From Cymbidium sinense (lineage: Eukaryota > Streptophyta > Magnoliopsida > Asparagales > Orchidaceae), in NCBI GenBank assembly GCA_021442155.1, contig CM038214.1, positions 23,089,808 to 23,153,807 on the forward strand: 64,000 nt of DNA. The letters are read 5' to 3'. A program made the translations under genes and the position numbers. Shown here piece after piece: positions 1-13,431 of this stretch. The notes below the pieces were generated by a model. It worked only from the letters and a program-made list of their open reading frames with translations, searched no databases and was not told the DNA's origin. The stretch's first letter is position 1. The number at the start of each line of letters is the position of its first letter.

Positions 1-1640
1 CCTCTTATTGGAATGAGTGAACAACCTTGTCCTTCACCTACTTCTTGGAACGAGTCGGCAAAAGAGTAGATGTTAGGACTTATGCCTTTCCAATGATATT
101 TGTTTTGGTGCCCTCTCCATTTGTGCCACCCCCAAATCATTGATTGCTTTCACTAGCATTTACTCGATCGAGCTTAATCAAAAGGCTATATTGATAGATT
201 AGCTCTAATAGTTTCTCACTTCTTCCTCACCCTTAGAACCAATCAATGTCCTATCCTTCCCTATAATGAGATGAAGGAAGCGAGCCACTTGTCTTGCCTC
301 AAGCCCATAAGGATAGGTACTACAATAGATTAAGATGGTGCTACTGTGCTGAAAGCTAGGCTAAGAAATGGTCCTAATGCCATTCGTTGATGAACCCTTA
401 ACCTCTGGAAGTAAGCTTGGTTATGTGTGCCATCTACTCTGCTTAACTTAAGTGCATACACTAGAGCTATAAAATGAGTAGCTTCTCTTATCCCCTATAG
501 CTTACTTGGTCTTTTAAAGAAATGAAGCTGGTAGGAACCTCCTAGACAAGGTGCAATTGTGAGGTTTCTATAAGAAATTTCTACTTAGGAAGAGCCCTTC
601 TCAAAGAAAGGTGAGCTTAACCTTTATTAGCTAACTTGGGAATGGTAGAACTAGGACACTGACCTATCATTCCTACTCTATTTTATTCTTGACCCTGAAA
701 GAGAGTTATGTGGGTATGAAAAGAGAGGGATTCAAACCTACAAAAGCCTACATAGCAGTTCTAGTGCTACGCCTTATTTTTAAATGGAAAGTAAGTGAAT
801 CATCTCATCAATTGGACCCATTGACCAACATAAATTAGGTTGGGAGTAAGAGGTCATTGTTCGAAGGAGTGATCCTGGCTGGTTGGTCTCGCACGGGATA
901 ACCATTGAGCCAAGCATATTGCCATAGGTTGGTGTCCTTGCCATCACTAATGACATGTACTATTCCACTTTAGAGAATAGGATTTTTGGCATAAATGGAC
1001 TTCCTAGAAGAGTAGGCCAAGTATTTAGGCTCCACATCTAGTGGACAACATCTCTTGGGAAAGTCTTTTGCTTTCATTATTTGGCAAATGAAGTCATCGT
1101 ACATGTGAGAAGTTTCTAGAGCAATTTAGCTTGGAAGACTGAGTTTTTGAGTGCAAGAGAAGGAATGGAATGGCCTCCCTCCTGTCAGGGTTGGAAGATG
1201 GACCACCAATTCATCACATGGATTTTTGTACTTTACCTTGGGAACAAAGGAAGTCACATTTCAAGACTTCAATCTGATTGATTGTGTAGGTTGGAAGCTT
1301 GAAGTTGCTCAACATGTGATTGGGTATCCCTACGATTATTAATTTTGTCGGGTTTTGTGCCCTACAAAGGTCAATAGCTCAGTTTTCCAACTCTGATATC
1401 TACCTCGATTTAGTATATCTCATTTGTCCTTTTATGGGCTTTCGGAGAGGGAGATTGCCCAGGTAGTCTTAATAGAGCCAGAATTATCAATTCTAGGATC
1501 AAGGCATATTTCGCTACACTATTGTTTACTGAATTCTTTTTTTATCGAATGATAGAGGGTTGACTTGTTGCTCAAATTCCTCATAAATTATATTTTTTTG
1601 CTCAAATTGAGGCACCAGACTTGGCTTGAAAAAGGTAGGT
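1..1640. other. Unassigned sequence downstream of a gag-protease relic
   Basis: No gene is recognisable. On the minus strand this stretch lies just downstream of the gag and protease relic, so it may be further decayed protease and pol sequence. I could not find a reverse transcriptase or integrase motif in any frame. The 63-codon plus-strand frame at 1151-1342 shows no familiar motif and is probably chance. Confidence 0.3.
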
Positions 1641-2930
1641 TCAAAATCAAATTCCAAAGCAAAGGGAATTGAATGCTAATAGTTGGAATCAAACTTTTTG
1701 GATAGCTCAAGTAGAAGGAAAGGAGTGGAGCTTAAAGCACCCTTTCTCCATGTGCTAGGGTTTCACCATTCACCATGACATCTACATACATTAACCCATT
1801 AATGAAGACTTCTTCTCGTGTAGGATGGCATTGAGAAGAGGGGATTCAGGGGATTGCTCATCCCTAGAATAAGAGAAAGTTTCTCCTTCTTTGATCACGA
1901 GAATAATATAGCCACCGATGAAGCATCTTGAGTCCCTTAAAAGTTTTCTTGGGGAGCAATCTCTTTTATCATCACCACCCTACTCCTTCTCAATTGGGCA
2001 AAAGTGTCCTTCTAATTTTTTCTTGGTGGTTGATGAACTTTCTCCATAGAAGCCTTCTCTACTACTGAATTCTGAGGTCCCAGATTTCATTTTTGTAGCT
2101 CTTTCCTTGCCCACTTGGAGACCCACCTCAAACCTAAACACCTTGTATTCTTCTACCTCAGTTTATGCAAATTCCCTATTCTTCTACCAAGTTCCCTATC
2201 TTCATCATCAATGACTGTAACTGCCTAACTTACTTTTGCATGGACCAAGTTTTCCTAGTTTATGCAAAGCCTCTCTACCCTGCCATAATACATTCGTGTA
2301 GAGAAAAATTGCTTTCACATTTTTCTTTTTTGATCTTCACTCCCAACTAACGATCTGTGGATTAGCAAGGGCATTTTGATTATTGTGAAACCAAGTTTTA
2401 ACATCCTCACCAATGAAGCTCAACCTAATTTTGAACTTCTTTGCTTCAAGAGTACAACCCCATGTCTCCTATGAAGTTCTCTAAGTCCCTGGCATTTTGT
2501 TCCCCTAAGCACTTCTTTGGGCCATGTGCCTTCACATTAGTGAGACTCTGACGGCCCATCACCAAATGGAGTCGAAGTGACTACATTCTTTAACACTAAA
2601 TGTCTTCCTTCAACCCATCGATAACACTATGGAACTGATCCCTCAATGAGTGCATCTCATTTCTCAACCCAAGCTCTGAGTTACCATCCCCAAGATGAGC
2701 TTAGAAGTGTGTAAAAAGCTCATACATTTTACCTTTCAAAGTCTATATTTTGGCATCCATCATTTACACTTTGGCATCTTCCATCTCTATGTTGGTGTAT
2801 GCCATCGTAGCATGCATGGCTATCTGCCAGAGTCAGGTTTATCCTCCGCCTTCTCGACCAGACATCTTCACCATGGATACACCCTCACGCATTACTTCCT
2901 CCAAGCCTCCTCTGTTAGATAGCTAGCAAC
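1640..2930 (-). pseudogene. Ty3/gypsy gag and protease relic
   Basis: Read on the minus strand, this is the capsid part of a plant Ty3/gypsy gag, broken by stops and frameshifts. The capsid core is at about 2275-2460: a stretch with LSFIGEDVKTWF, then PQIVSWE and a stop, then WQGREALHKL. These fit the conserved gag pattern of a Trp-rich motif, a WE(D/V)LKKEL-like block and an A(R)E(S/A)L(R/H)KL block. Further on, at about 1885-1925, is a CCHC zinc-knuckle remnant (CFI-GG, then YYSRD after a frame change), with its second Cys missing. At about 1760-1800 LMYVDVMVNG matches the start of the protease domain, but the expected DTGA active site is not visible after it. The order gag, knuckle, protease runs in the expected direction. 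Dead; lineage within gypsy not determined. Confidence 0.72.
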
Positions 2931-5900
2931 ACACTTGTAACATGTCTATAGCCACAAACAAAAACTAGAGGAGGTATTCTCAATCTAAGGAAACCATATC
3001 TCTTTTCCAATCCCCCACAGTTCTAATGAAATTGGCCAAATATGGTTAGCCCTTTATTCCACATTTGTCATTTCCTTTCCTTATCGAAAAGGTAGCATAA
3101 TATGCTATTTTGGAGACAAGTTTGAAAGGGTAGGCGGTGCGTACTAGAGGAAGAAACTTAATAAGAATTCTTTGGAAAGTAACCTTGACTGGGGAAGTAA
3201 GGGGTATAAGCAAAATCAAAGGAAGAAATATTTGAAAGCCTCTTCCAATCCTAGACTCTAGTTCTGAGTTAGAAGGGCTGCTAATAAAGCTAGTAGGTAG
3301 GACGATGGGAAAGAAATAAGAAGAGAAGCAGATGGATCTCTTCCATAATAGAGGAGGAAGATGAATAGAGGTTAGTATCAAATAACTAAGGTTTAGCACC
3401 CTGCCAACTAATAGAAAAAAAGCTTGCCCACTCTAATGGAAAGGTTTCCCAAGTAAGAGTTTCCTATGTAGTTGAAAGGGGGTTGGTGGCTAAGCTTGCC
3501 TCAACTCAATGGAAACTCCCACAACTGACAAACCAGTGATAAACTTGGACTATCACACACTTGGGAGTGGATTAGCCCTGACTAGTCGATGCTCCTACGC
3601 AAGTCTGGTTGTGTCTCAAGTAGGCTATGAGATGGTGAACTTTCAAGCATGACTAACTACTTTGATCTTTGGAGAATAAATAAGATGTTGGGGAAGCAAA
3701 TCTGGATTTTCATTGTTGAATTGATTGAAAGAAGCTTTGCTTCTATATTTTATATGTGATCTTCGCTTTATGCTGCTGACACTTCTTTTGCTTGGGATGA
3801 GTGTGTGGTGGGCCTTGCTTCTTGAACCATATTGACCCAACCTATTCGTGTCCACATACTATAAACAAGCACTCAAAAATGAAAGAGTCACTCAATTTTT
3901 CCATGATGAAGTATATGGCATCCATGTGTTCCCAAAAGGGAAATTCATGATAGAATCTTTGAAGCGTTCACCAAAACTTATTTGATCCTTTCTCTCTCAG
4001 GCTATCAAAGAGAATTATGGCTTTAGCAGTGATGAAAACTCCATTGAGAAGAACTCTTATTCGATTAAGGGAAAGGGAATAGATGGATAACTCAGCTAAA
4101 GTTTGATACCGCTTTCATCCACACCTTTCCTTCTTCTCTTTCCAATGAGAACTAGACATCCCATATTCCCATGTGCTTTGGGATGTCATTGAAAAAGGAT
4201 CGAAACAACATAGAAAATATGAGATTTTTTTGATTGAAGTCTTCACCTTTAGCTTTAGTGGACTCTTTTGAATGGCGAGTAGTATTGGGTAGAGTGACTT
4301 CCAACAGAAGGTGTAGAGAAAATTGTTCTACATTCTTCTATATGAGATTATTAGGTAGATGGATTTGCCAAGAAACCCATCACCAATAAAACAAAAGCAC
4401 AATGTACAACCAATAAAGACTACTAATAACTTAATTGAAAGAAATTTGGTCCCATAAAAGAATTCAATTCATCAAAAATCTTAGCTATCTAAGCTGGAAC
4501 TTTTACTACACACCTCTTCTATTATACCATTTCTAAAGCAAAGTAATAAAGAAGATTTTCTATTATGAACTCAATTCGACTTCATTTTTAGTAGTAATTT
4601 CAATTGGTCCTTCCGCACTTTAGCAAGACCTCGCTTCGTGAACAAGCTCGTATTGAAAGTTTTTTGAAATCCATAAATATTTTTGGTTCAAGCTATCTGA
4701 AACAAGACCTAAATCTGCTTATAAAAATAGATCTTTAAAATGAGAAAGGGAATTGAAGTAGTTGTTATATATTAGTTGTTTCACTAATTCATCTCTAGCA
4801 TAAGATAGTAGTGCTTTCCATCAGCTAAAAAGAATTTGAGCTTTTTTAAGTTTCTAAAATTGCTTTCTTCAATGGTTGAATAGTCTATAAAGCTGAGGCA
4901 ACTAAAGTTTCACAAGGATCTTTTCCTTGGAGCACTACACTAGCACTGCACTTAGGAGTTGTTGCTTTCAACCAAAGATTACCATAAGCCAAACTCACTT
5001 TGAGATCATAAATCCATTTGGATTGATTTCCTTATCCCTCTCCTCACCCTCAGAAACTTACTTCAACATGGATAAATAGATGCCATACGACCATTAATTA
5101 AGTCTTTGAGTTAGGGATCCAAAATGACTTCATTAAACAAGCAAGAAATATGCTTTACATAGTCAAAAACTCAATAAGTGTCATCAAGTTGGCCAACCTT
5201 GGAACTAGATGTCACATTTTTATCTAACCCCAAAGTGGATGGCCAGGGATCATCCGAACAGAAAGATGGAATATTCCTAAGGAAGATTGTTTTTGAAAGC
5301 ATCTTTTACTTTGTTGTTCAAAGCAAAGTAACAACTTGCCAAGTGGAAAATGAGGACCATTAGATCGAGGGCATCAATGCTATAACATAATTAGTAAGGA
5401 CCTCCTCAATATTGAAGAGTGATGGCAAAATGGGTCTTCAAATCGATGACTTGAAGAAATACTCTATTTTATAGAATAGAAAATAACTAGCTATTAAACA
5501 TCACGTGGATGTACTTAATCATGAGTGAAACCCAAAATGCCTTAGTACTAAAGAAGTAGCTCGATTGAACACCCACTCAATTTTGTGTCAACAAAATTTG
5601 ATGTTATTGATATTTTTTATACAAAATTAGCATATAATGATTGGAATTTGAAAAGTGGTTGTTTTGACTCACCTTACAATTATTCTCTTGAAAAGTTATG
5701 TCAAGTTCGAGAAGTACTTACACTTGGTATTGGCTTCTAGACCATTTTGGTCCTCGTGGCTAGCGTATTGAGCTCGCTTATCATAAACAAATAATAGACT
5801 TGATTAGAGATTGAATGATTGTTATATACAAAATTACATAGAAAGAAACTTCAAGTATGAAAGCAACATAAAAAAGAAACTAAGGAGAGGTTAGCTTGCC

Positions 5901-6480
5901 ATACTGACTAAGAGGAGAGGTTAGCTTATACTTGACTAAATGATGTTCATTTTCATTTTTCTTTTTTACCTATAAGAAAGTCCATATGATAGAATATGAA
6001 GTGAGATTTAGGGTTTATTATAGAAGAAAACTCTTCAAAGAAGTAGGGTATCAAAATTTTGATCTGGTCCCTCTGATTGAGTTCCTAGTTTTTTTGCTAG
6101 TGAGCTGACTAGAAAATACAAAATCTTTCAAACAAGCATGTTTTCAAGTAAGTCTTGAGAATTGACAAGCAAGACACTAGATGTCCAAACTACAAAGAAA
6201 GGTGAGAGTTGAAAATATGATTTAACAAAGAACTATCTTGAAAAGAGACACCTACTATGGATAAGATGGCCTCTTTGAGTCAACATGAGTCGATCTTCCT
6301 TCAGTTTGTCCAACCACAAAAGGGCCTTCCCTAGTTTTAAAACTTATTTTACTAAGTACCACGACATTAAAGACAAAGAATAAGTCTCTACTTCAAATGT
6401 TCTAGAAAGGACTAACTTATCATCATGCTGGGTGATTCTAGCATGATAAATCTCATAATTTTGTTGAGCTGAAGTCTAAA
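2931..6480. other. Unassigned sequence
   Basis: No gene recognised on either strand. The longest frame is 117 codons (minus, 3046-3399). It is hydrophobic in places but matches no family I know, has no recognisable neighbour and may be chance. The upstream end of the gag relic, with its primer binding site and LTR, would be expected near 2930-3600, but no convincing tRNA-Met primer site or LTR end is visible. A short local repeat (AGGAGAGGTTAGCTT twice) lies near 5883-5932. Confidence 0.3.
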
Positions 6481-8420
6481 TTCTCAAGTTCTTCTACCAC
6501 TATCTCTCATCCCAAGAACAAGTAACTATGCAATAATGAAAAGAAGCTCTATCTAGAGGTAAAGACAACATCCACTCCAAAGGTGAGAACATAAGAAGTG
6601 ATATGTTGTAGAATAAGTTGTACCAAAGTCTTATTTAAAGCCTCCAGCCATTAGCCTGGGATAGTAAATCATCAAAGTACCACCACCTATGTGATGTTGG
6701 CAAACAAATCTAGTAATTTGTACAAAGGCTACTATGTGGGATATGATCATGAGGAAAACCAAATTGATATACAATTTTATCTATTTTTTTATTCATCCCA
6801 AAGAATTCTAAGACATTTTCTCATTTTAACCTCTTTGTAAAACTTTTAGACTAGAAAAATAATAATCATAGCAATGAGGATAAACCTATGCCCTTAGAGA
6901 TAGGATCAATGGACATACATCCATCTAGCCTTGAAACCATCATTGATGAATTTGGAGGTTAAAAATAGTTCCATGAACCGCTTGACACTACAAATGGGAT
7001 CTACATGGTTGAGTGTAGGCAATAAACTTAAGATCTTTTCATTCATCTTGGGACTAGAAGGTGCTCCACACAACTAAATGTACCTCACCCACAACTTTGG
7101 CCTCCCTTGATAAGACATCAAGACATATTTGGTGAAATGAGCCCAAAAGTGTTATTAACAAATGTAACAAAAAAAGAGCTATCATTTTACTGAGATGAAG
7201 AGAGTGTTCTGGGGTAATTTTCACATCAAGATCCAATGAGGGATTTAATCCTTGTGCCTTCATCTACTCCAAAGCAAGGTGGACTCAGGAATGGGATATC
7301 TTCTTATTTCAGAAGGTAGATCCACAGGAGACAATATTTGTTGATTATGGATCAACACTGTGATGTGATGGGAGAAGAGAACTTGCTTGCTAATTCTTTA
7401 GCAATCTTGGATAGTGCATCTGCCTGACTATTGTTGCATCAAGGCAATCTCATCAAGATGACCTCAGGAATATATCCAACCCATCACTCTTTCATATTTT
7501 ACTTGCTCTAGCTTGTAAACTTTCTACATTCCAACTACTTGGTTGATAATGAGCTGGGAGTCCCCAAGAATCTGGATTCTTTAATTTGAATCCTCTTAAG
7601 CTGCTTTGAGACTTCTACTGTGATGTAATCACCGCACAAACTATAGCAAGGGATGTGTTGGAGTTTACATATCCCAACAAGCTATTGAAGTCAAGATGTT
7701 TGGTCACATAGGTTGCTATTTTAGTCTTCACTTTGATGTGAAACCAAAGATCAGATACTTATCATTAATGGATAAGACACAAGAAACTTAAAGATCATTC
7801 ATTTCATCATTTAAGTGAAGATGGATTACAACTGCCTTCTGCTTGCTTCAAGTCTCTAAAAAAGATCCCTGAAGTGCCTCTTTTATTGGGGACATTAAAG
7901 TTCATATAAGCCTTAAGCCAAAGTGATCGATAAAGGAGATGCTAGACTTTATTTTTTTCACTTTGTTCTATTTCAAGCTTTGACACTCGCTTTTGACTCA
8001 ACTCAACTTGAAGACCTTCCCTACCTCCCCCATTTATTTCCAATAAGATTAACTTCACTCGATAAATAAAAATTTCAAGACCTTTAAGTCAAACCAAACT
8101 CAAAGGTCCATCCTCACCCTATGGAAGGTAAGTTTTGCATCCTTGTATAAGCCAATTTCATACACTACTTGGGTATCACTTGGAAGACTCAAACCCCAAA
8201 GATATTTTGATCCCTGAAGCATGAGAATTCTCAAGCTACATGGATCCATGTCTAAGATGTGAGCATTTGAGGTGTCTAAATTATGATGTGAAAAAAAGAC
8301 TTTCACCAAACTATAGGATAAGTGAATTTGAGTGCTTTCTAAATTCATTGAACTAATTATCAAAGCTTAGCTTAAATCTAATTAATTTCTTTCAACTCTA
8401 GACAAAACTATCTACTAACT
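6480..8420 (-). pseudogene. Tat-like Ty3/gypsy RNase H and integrase relic
   Basis: Minus-strand remnant of the 3' part of a gypsy pol gene. Going downstream, GDSQLIINQV (about 7535-7567) is the second acidic motif of the RNase H fold, and SQADALSKIAKELA (about 7399-7434) is its C-terminal motif. Next comes the integrase zinc-finger region (about 6900-7080), with CGAPSSPKMNEKIL and later SVKRFMEL, where the last Cys pair is lost. At 6560-6605, TSYVLTFGVDVV resembles the TPYSLVYGxEAV motif of the integrase core. Several frames are needed to follow it. The GDSQLI-type RNase H next to integrase is what Tat-group elements carry as their extra RNase H. Sequence from 7700 to 8420 should be pol, but I cannot assign it domain by domain. 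The element ends near the start of the duplicated sequence at 8665. Confidence 0.68.
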
Positions 8421-8664
8421 TCTCATTTTTAACTTTTTACTTCGACACTTACAAAGCATGTTTAATGATGTGCTACATGATCTTGAGAAGATTACTGTGA
8501 ATTTGAGGTAAGTGTTTTCTTCCAAGTCTTGAAAGTAAGAAGTGAATCTATGGCTCTAGTAATATTTGACTAGAGTTTCCATTATCTGGGGACATCTTTA
8601 AAGCATCATAAATCTAAGAGAAGCTTTTGGGAGTACAGAAAATATGTGGTACTTTTTCTATCTT

Positions 8665-10872
8665 AAGAAGATAAGTGACTTTGAGGCTTAAGTAGTCATT
8701 TTCTATGACCTAGAAGGTAATGTAGCTAAGCTGAGACTTGCTTATAAGAATTTCAGACTTGTCTTGCTCTTGTCGATGTGATCTTTTCTCTTATTGAAGA
8801 AGTGGAGTTTGCTGCTATCATAGATAAGAGTTACAAAATTGATAGAGCACCCTAGCTAGGTTTGAAGGAAGAACTCCAGCTCGATTTGAGATCAAACCTA
8901 GCAATAGCTATTAGGTTCTACACTAGATAAGAGAGTTGGGATTGAGCTTTCACTAATAGAAAGAGATGAATTCGAGATAGCTAGGTCTCATATCTAAGAA
9001 TATATTTTTTTAGCTTTTCTCAAGATTGAATACCAGGAAGTTGAGGAAGCTAAATAAGTGCTCTTGGTCTTATATCCAGTATTACAAAGTAATGGTCTTA
9101 GAAGTTCCCCAACTTAAGCAAATGAACCTAAGTAAATAACCTTTACACACAACATATCAATTTTAAGAGAATTAGAAAATTGCCCTATGTGTGAAAAAAT
9201 GGAAAAGGTGTCAAACTCTTATTTTGATAGACGAAGGTATAGAAAAACACAATTTTGAATTGACCATCAAGGCCTCCTTACTCACCCTCATCAGGTTGGT
9301 TACCAGAAGATTAATAGGTCTTCTCTTTTTTCTCTTTACCTTGGTGTCACTAGGAACTAGGAGCAGCTATTGCTATGTAATCCCCAACTATTAGCTCAAT
9401 TGTTAGCGCAAAGAGAGTGAAAAAATTGACTTCCATACCTAGGTGCTAGATAAGTGACTCAGTTAGCAGAGCTCATGGCATAGTAGTCTAGGAGTAGTAT
9501 GATCTCCTTTTACCGTTCACGACTATGATGTTTTTGGGTGTAGATGAATAAGCAGTGTGATCTTTTCAAATGAAGAATACCAGATAAGGCTCAGTTCTTT
9601 TTTTCATGATAATGACATGGCATGGATCTATTCCAGATTCGACAACAAAAGCTCTTTCCACTCTTGGACTCTCCTCCAAACTCTCTCCTTTGCTTAAGAC
9701 TATAAAAAGCATGAAAGATCTGCTCATCATGGTAAGGTTAGAATATTGATCTGAAAAATGTCTTTTGCAAGCTCTTTCGCCTTAGGTGAGTAGTTTAAGC
9801 TTCAATAAGAAAAAAGTAGACTTGTCTAAATTTCTTTTATGTCCCAAGCCTCCCTTATATACTTGCAATATCTTCCTGATCTTTATACCTTCAACTGCTT
9901 TAACTAAAGAAAAAATAAGGCTATCATCCAAATGAGAAATATTGGGACCCTACGATAGCTCTCACACCATTGAGACATTGCCCGCTTCAAAAGGATTGAT
10001 TATTCTCTTCATGGAAATTTGGATTTAAAATCAAATGTCCATAGCATGAGAAAGTCAACGTGAATGACTTTCAAAGGGTGTATACTTTCAATCTTTGTTG
10101 AGTAGTGCACTCTTGCTTCCTTCCCCATTTATTTAGGGCATGGTGAGGACCAGTCTTCAAATCTATTCAACGGTAGTGGATATAGTGAACTATGACTTCA
10201 CAACATGGAGAATTCACCAGTCATTATGTCTATTGCAAGCAAAGAGTTCACGATGAAATTCAATCTAGATTCTTTTTCTAGCTTATTTTTTTGGGTCAAT
10301 TTCCTCACCTGATCGTAGACCACCCTTCCTCTAATGGTTCCTTTTTAGGTCATCTAATTCAATAGGATATGTCCTCACTCATAAGAAGGGGAAGGCAGAA
10401 AAGCCATGATTAGGGATTTCTATTCTATACGCACCTAAGCGGCTATATACATCCTATCAACACCCCTCCGTTAGTAGAAGGATGCACCTCAATATCTATA
10501 GTTGGATGAATCCAATTCACTAGGAGATGGTGAAAGCCTCTTCACAACCATTGAAGGTCTATTAGTGTATTACATATATGTTCATGACTCTTTCTTTGTC
10601 AGTATCGATGGGAAGAGAAGGCTATTAAAGAACTAGCTCTATGCTAGCTAAAAGAATACAAGGTGCTTCATTAGCTGGAGTCTAGAATTCTTGTACAACA
10701 TCATTAGGATAAGTACCATAAGTGTTATCATAAGAAGAAGATAGGCCTCCATTGGTAGGAAAATGGTCTTTCTACTTAAACCAACCTCTCTTTCCTCATT
10801 TGCTCAATTGAGAAGTCTTGTTTGTAGATAAGATCTAACAAAATGACTCGAGATGTGAATGACAATCATCGA
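8665..10872. repeat. Tandem duplication, copy 1
   Basis: About 2.2 kb that recurs in the same orientation at 11100-13431. Many blocks match, such as GGTAATGTAGCTAAGCTGAG (8716) against 11170, the TAGGTCTCATATCTAAGAAT block (8980 against 11437), the block ending CTCTTTTTTCTCTTTACCTT (9321 against 11877) and the AAGAATACAAGG block (10651 against 13213). Copy 1 lacks roughly 90 bases that copy 2 has near 11530-11640. No coding sequence is recognisable; the 67-codon frame at 9191-9394 is disrupted in copy 2. The last ~340 bases also occur inverted at 21805-22160. Confidence 0.85.
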
Positions 10873-11099
10873 GAAATCCATGTAATCTCCTACCTGATCA
10901 CTCAATCAAGCTCCACATTTTCTCTTGATATTTGAAAGTAAGATAATCAGACTAATCTGGGTATTGATTCTTCATTCAGGGCAATGAAATATCAATAGCT
11001 TTCTTGCCTTAGTGCTATCATGTATCTAATAAGTAGAAGTACAGAGTTCAATAAAATGGATTTTGGGAAGATGTGGTTAAATGGTTTTCTCACAAGAGA
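10873..11099. other. Spacer between duplicated copies
   Basis: No gene. The first ~110 bases, up to about 10985, match the inverted arm near 21720-21805, including TGATCACTCAATCAAGCTCC. This extension is absent from copy 2, so copy 2 lost it or was joined to other DNA at this point. Confidence 0.6.
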
Positions 11100-13431
11100 G
11101 AGGAGAAGTGACTTGAGGCTTAAGGTAGTCACCTCATAATAATAGAGTCTAGTATGACATCGGTAGGAAGGTAATGTAGCTAAGCTAAGACTTGCTTATG
11201 AGGCATTTTAGACTTGACTTGCTCTTATCGATGTGAACTTTTCTCTTATTGATGAAGTGGAGTTTACAGCTATCGTAGATAACAGTTATGGAAATGGTAG
11301 AGCGCCCTAGCTAGGTTTGAAAGAAGAACTCTAGCTCAATTTGAGATGAAATCTGGTAATAGCTGGCAAGTTTTGCATGAAATAATGGAGTTGGGATTGA
11401 GCTTTAACTAATGGAAAGAGAGGAATTTGAGATAGCTAGGTCTCATATCTAAGAATATGTTTTTTAGCTTCTCTCAAGATTGAATACGAGGAAGTCAAAG
11501 ATGCTACATAAGTGCTCTTGGTCTTATATTCGTATCTGCTACTCTTAGCCTTGTTAGAATCCAATGTTAGAAAGAAGAGCAACCCAACTTTATTTTTTAG
11601 ATAGATAAGAGATCTGCTAAAGTAATGGTCTTCTAATTATCCATCCTTCCCCAACTTAAGCAAATGAGCCTCGTTCAAATAACCTTTATGTCACAACATG
11701 TCTGATTTTGAGAGAATTAGAAAATAGCTCGGCTATGTGAAAAAATGGAAAAGGTGTCTAAAACTCTTATTTCGATAGATAGAAGGTATAACGAAAAACA
11801 CAGTTTTGAATTGAGCAAACCAAGGCCCCCTACTCACCCTGTTCACGGTTGATTAGCTAGGAAGAATAATTGGTCTTCTCTTTTTTCTCTTTACCTTGGT
11901 GTGCGACTAGGAACTAGGAGAAGTTATTGTTATGTAATCCCCAATTATTAGCTCAGTTGTTAGCACAAAAGGATTGAAAGAAGTAAATTTTGGACCTAGG
12001 TGCTAGATAAGTGATGCAATTAGTTGAGCTCATGGCATAGCTCTGAGTCTGAGTCTTAGTAGTAGTAATGACGGTCCTTTTGCCTTTCATGACTATGATG
12101 CTTTCGGGTGTAGATGAACAAGCAGTGTGATCTTTTCAAATGAAGAATACAAGATGAGGCATGGTTCTCTTTTTCATGATAATGACATGGCATGGATCTA
12201 TTTCAGATTAGACAAAAGAAGCTCTTTCCACCCTTGTAATCTCTTCCAAACTCTCTCCTTTCCTTAAGACTCTGAAAAGCATGAAAGATCTGCTCATCAT
12301 TGTAAGGTAAGAATATTGACTTGAAAAATATCTTTTGCAAGCTCTTTCACCTTAGGTGAGGAGTTTAAGCTTCAATAAGAAAATAGTAGACTTGTCTAGA
12401 TTTCTTTTATGGCCCAAGCCTCCCTTATATACTTGCAAGATCTTCCTGATCTCTATACATCCTGCAACATTAACTAAAGAAAAAAATAAGGCTATCATCT
12501 GCAAAAAAAGAAATGAGAAAGATTGGGACCCTGCATGCTAACCCTCACTCCATTGAGACACTGCCTACTTTAAAAAGGATTGATTATTCACTTCTTGGCA
12601 ATTTGGATTTGAAATCAAATGTCCATAGCACGAGAAAGTCAGTCATGAATGACTTTCAGTTCGAGGGTGTATACTTTCAATATTTGTTGAGTAGTGCACT
12701 TGGTTCCTTCCCATTCATTTAGGTGTAGGGACCGCCTTCTCAAATCTATTCAATGGGAGTGCATATAATGAACAATGACTTTCACATCATGGAGAATTCT
12801 CAAGTAAAGAGTTTGCAATGAAATTCAATCTAGATCTGCTTTCTAGCTTATTTTTTGGGCTTTTCACCGATGTAGACCACCCTTTCTCTAATGGTTTCTT
12901 TCAAGGTCATCTAATTCATTAAGATATGTCCTCACTTATTAGAAGGGGAATGCGCTAGAAAAAGCCATGATTAGGTGATTTTTGTTATATACACGCCTAA
13001 GCAGCTATATACATCCTATCAACACCTCTTCATTAGTAGAAGGATGCACCTCAACATCTTCAGCTGGATGAATCCAGTTCACTAGGAGATGGTGAAAGCT
13101 TCTTCACAACCATTGAAGGTCTGTTAGTGCATTACAGATGTGTTCATGACTTTTTCTTTGTCAACATCAATGGAAAGAGAAGGCTATTGAAGAGCTAGCT
13201 CTATGCTAGCTAAAAGAATACAAGGCCTTGATTGGGTCTAAAATCTTATACAACATCATTAGGATAAGTACCCTAAGTGTTATCGTAAGAAGAAGACAAA
13301 TCTCCATTGGTAGGAAAATAGTCTTTCTGCCTAAACCAACCTCTCTTTCCTCATTTACTTAGTTGAGAACTTGTATGTAGATAAGATCTAACAAAATGAC
13401 TTGAGATGGGAATGGAAATCATCGAGAAATC
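11100..13431. repeat. Tandem duplication, copy 2
   Basis: Second direct copy of the sequence at 8665-10872, diverged by many point changes and small indels. It runs on without a visible break into the RNase H relic at 13.56-13.99 kb. Its last ~340 bases (13095-13431) together with that downstream part form the left arm of the inverted repeat. No intact frame; the frames at 12356-12722 (61 and 69 codons) have no recognisable product. Confidence 0.85.

Noticed and set aside
1385..1405. AACTCTGATATCTA as a reverse complement of a tRNA-Met primer binding site
   Set aside because: Several mismatches, and it lies downstream of the gag and protease relic on that strand, where no primer site is expected.
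3046..3399. 117-codon minus-strand frame, the longest in the window
   Set aside because: No family match, no neighbouring domain and no sign of a coding context.
9390..9420. TAGCTCAATTGTTAGCGC resembles a tRNA D arm (also in copy 2 near 11950)
   Set aside because: No anticodon arm, T arm or pairing acceptor stem surrounds it in either copy.
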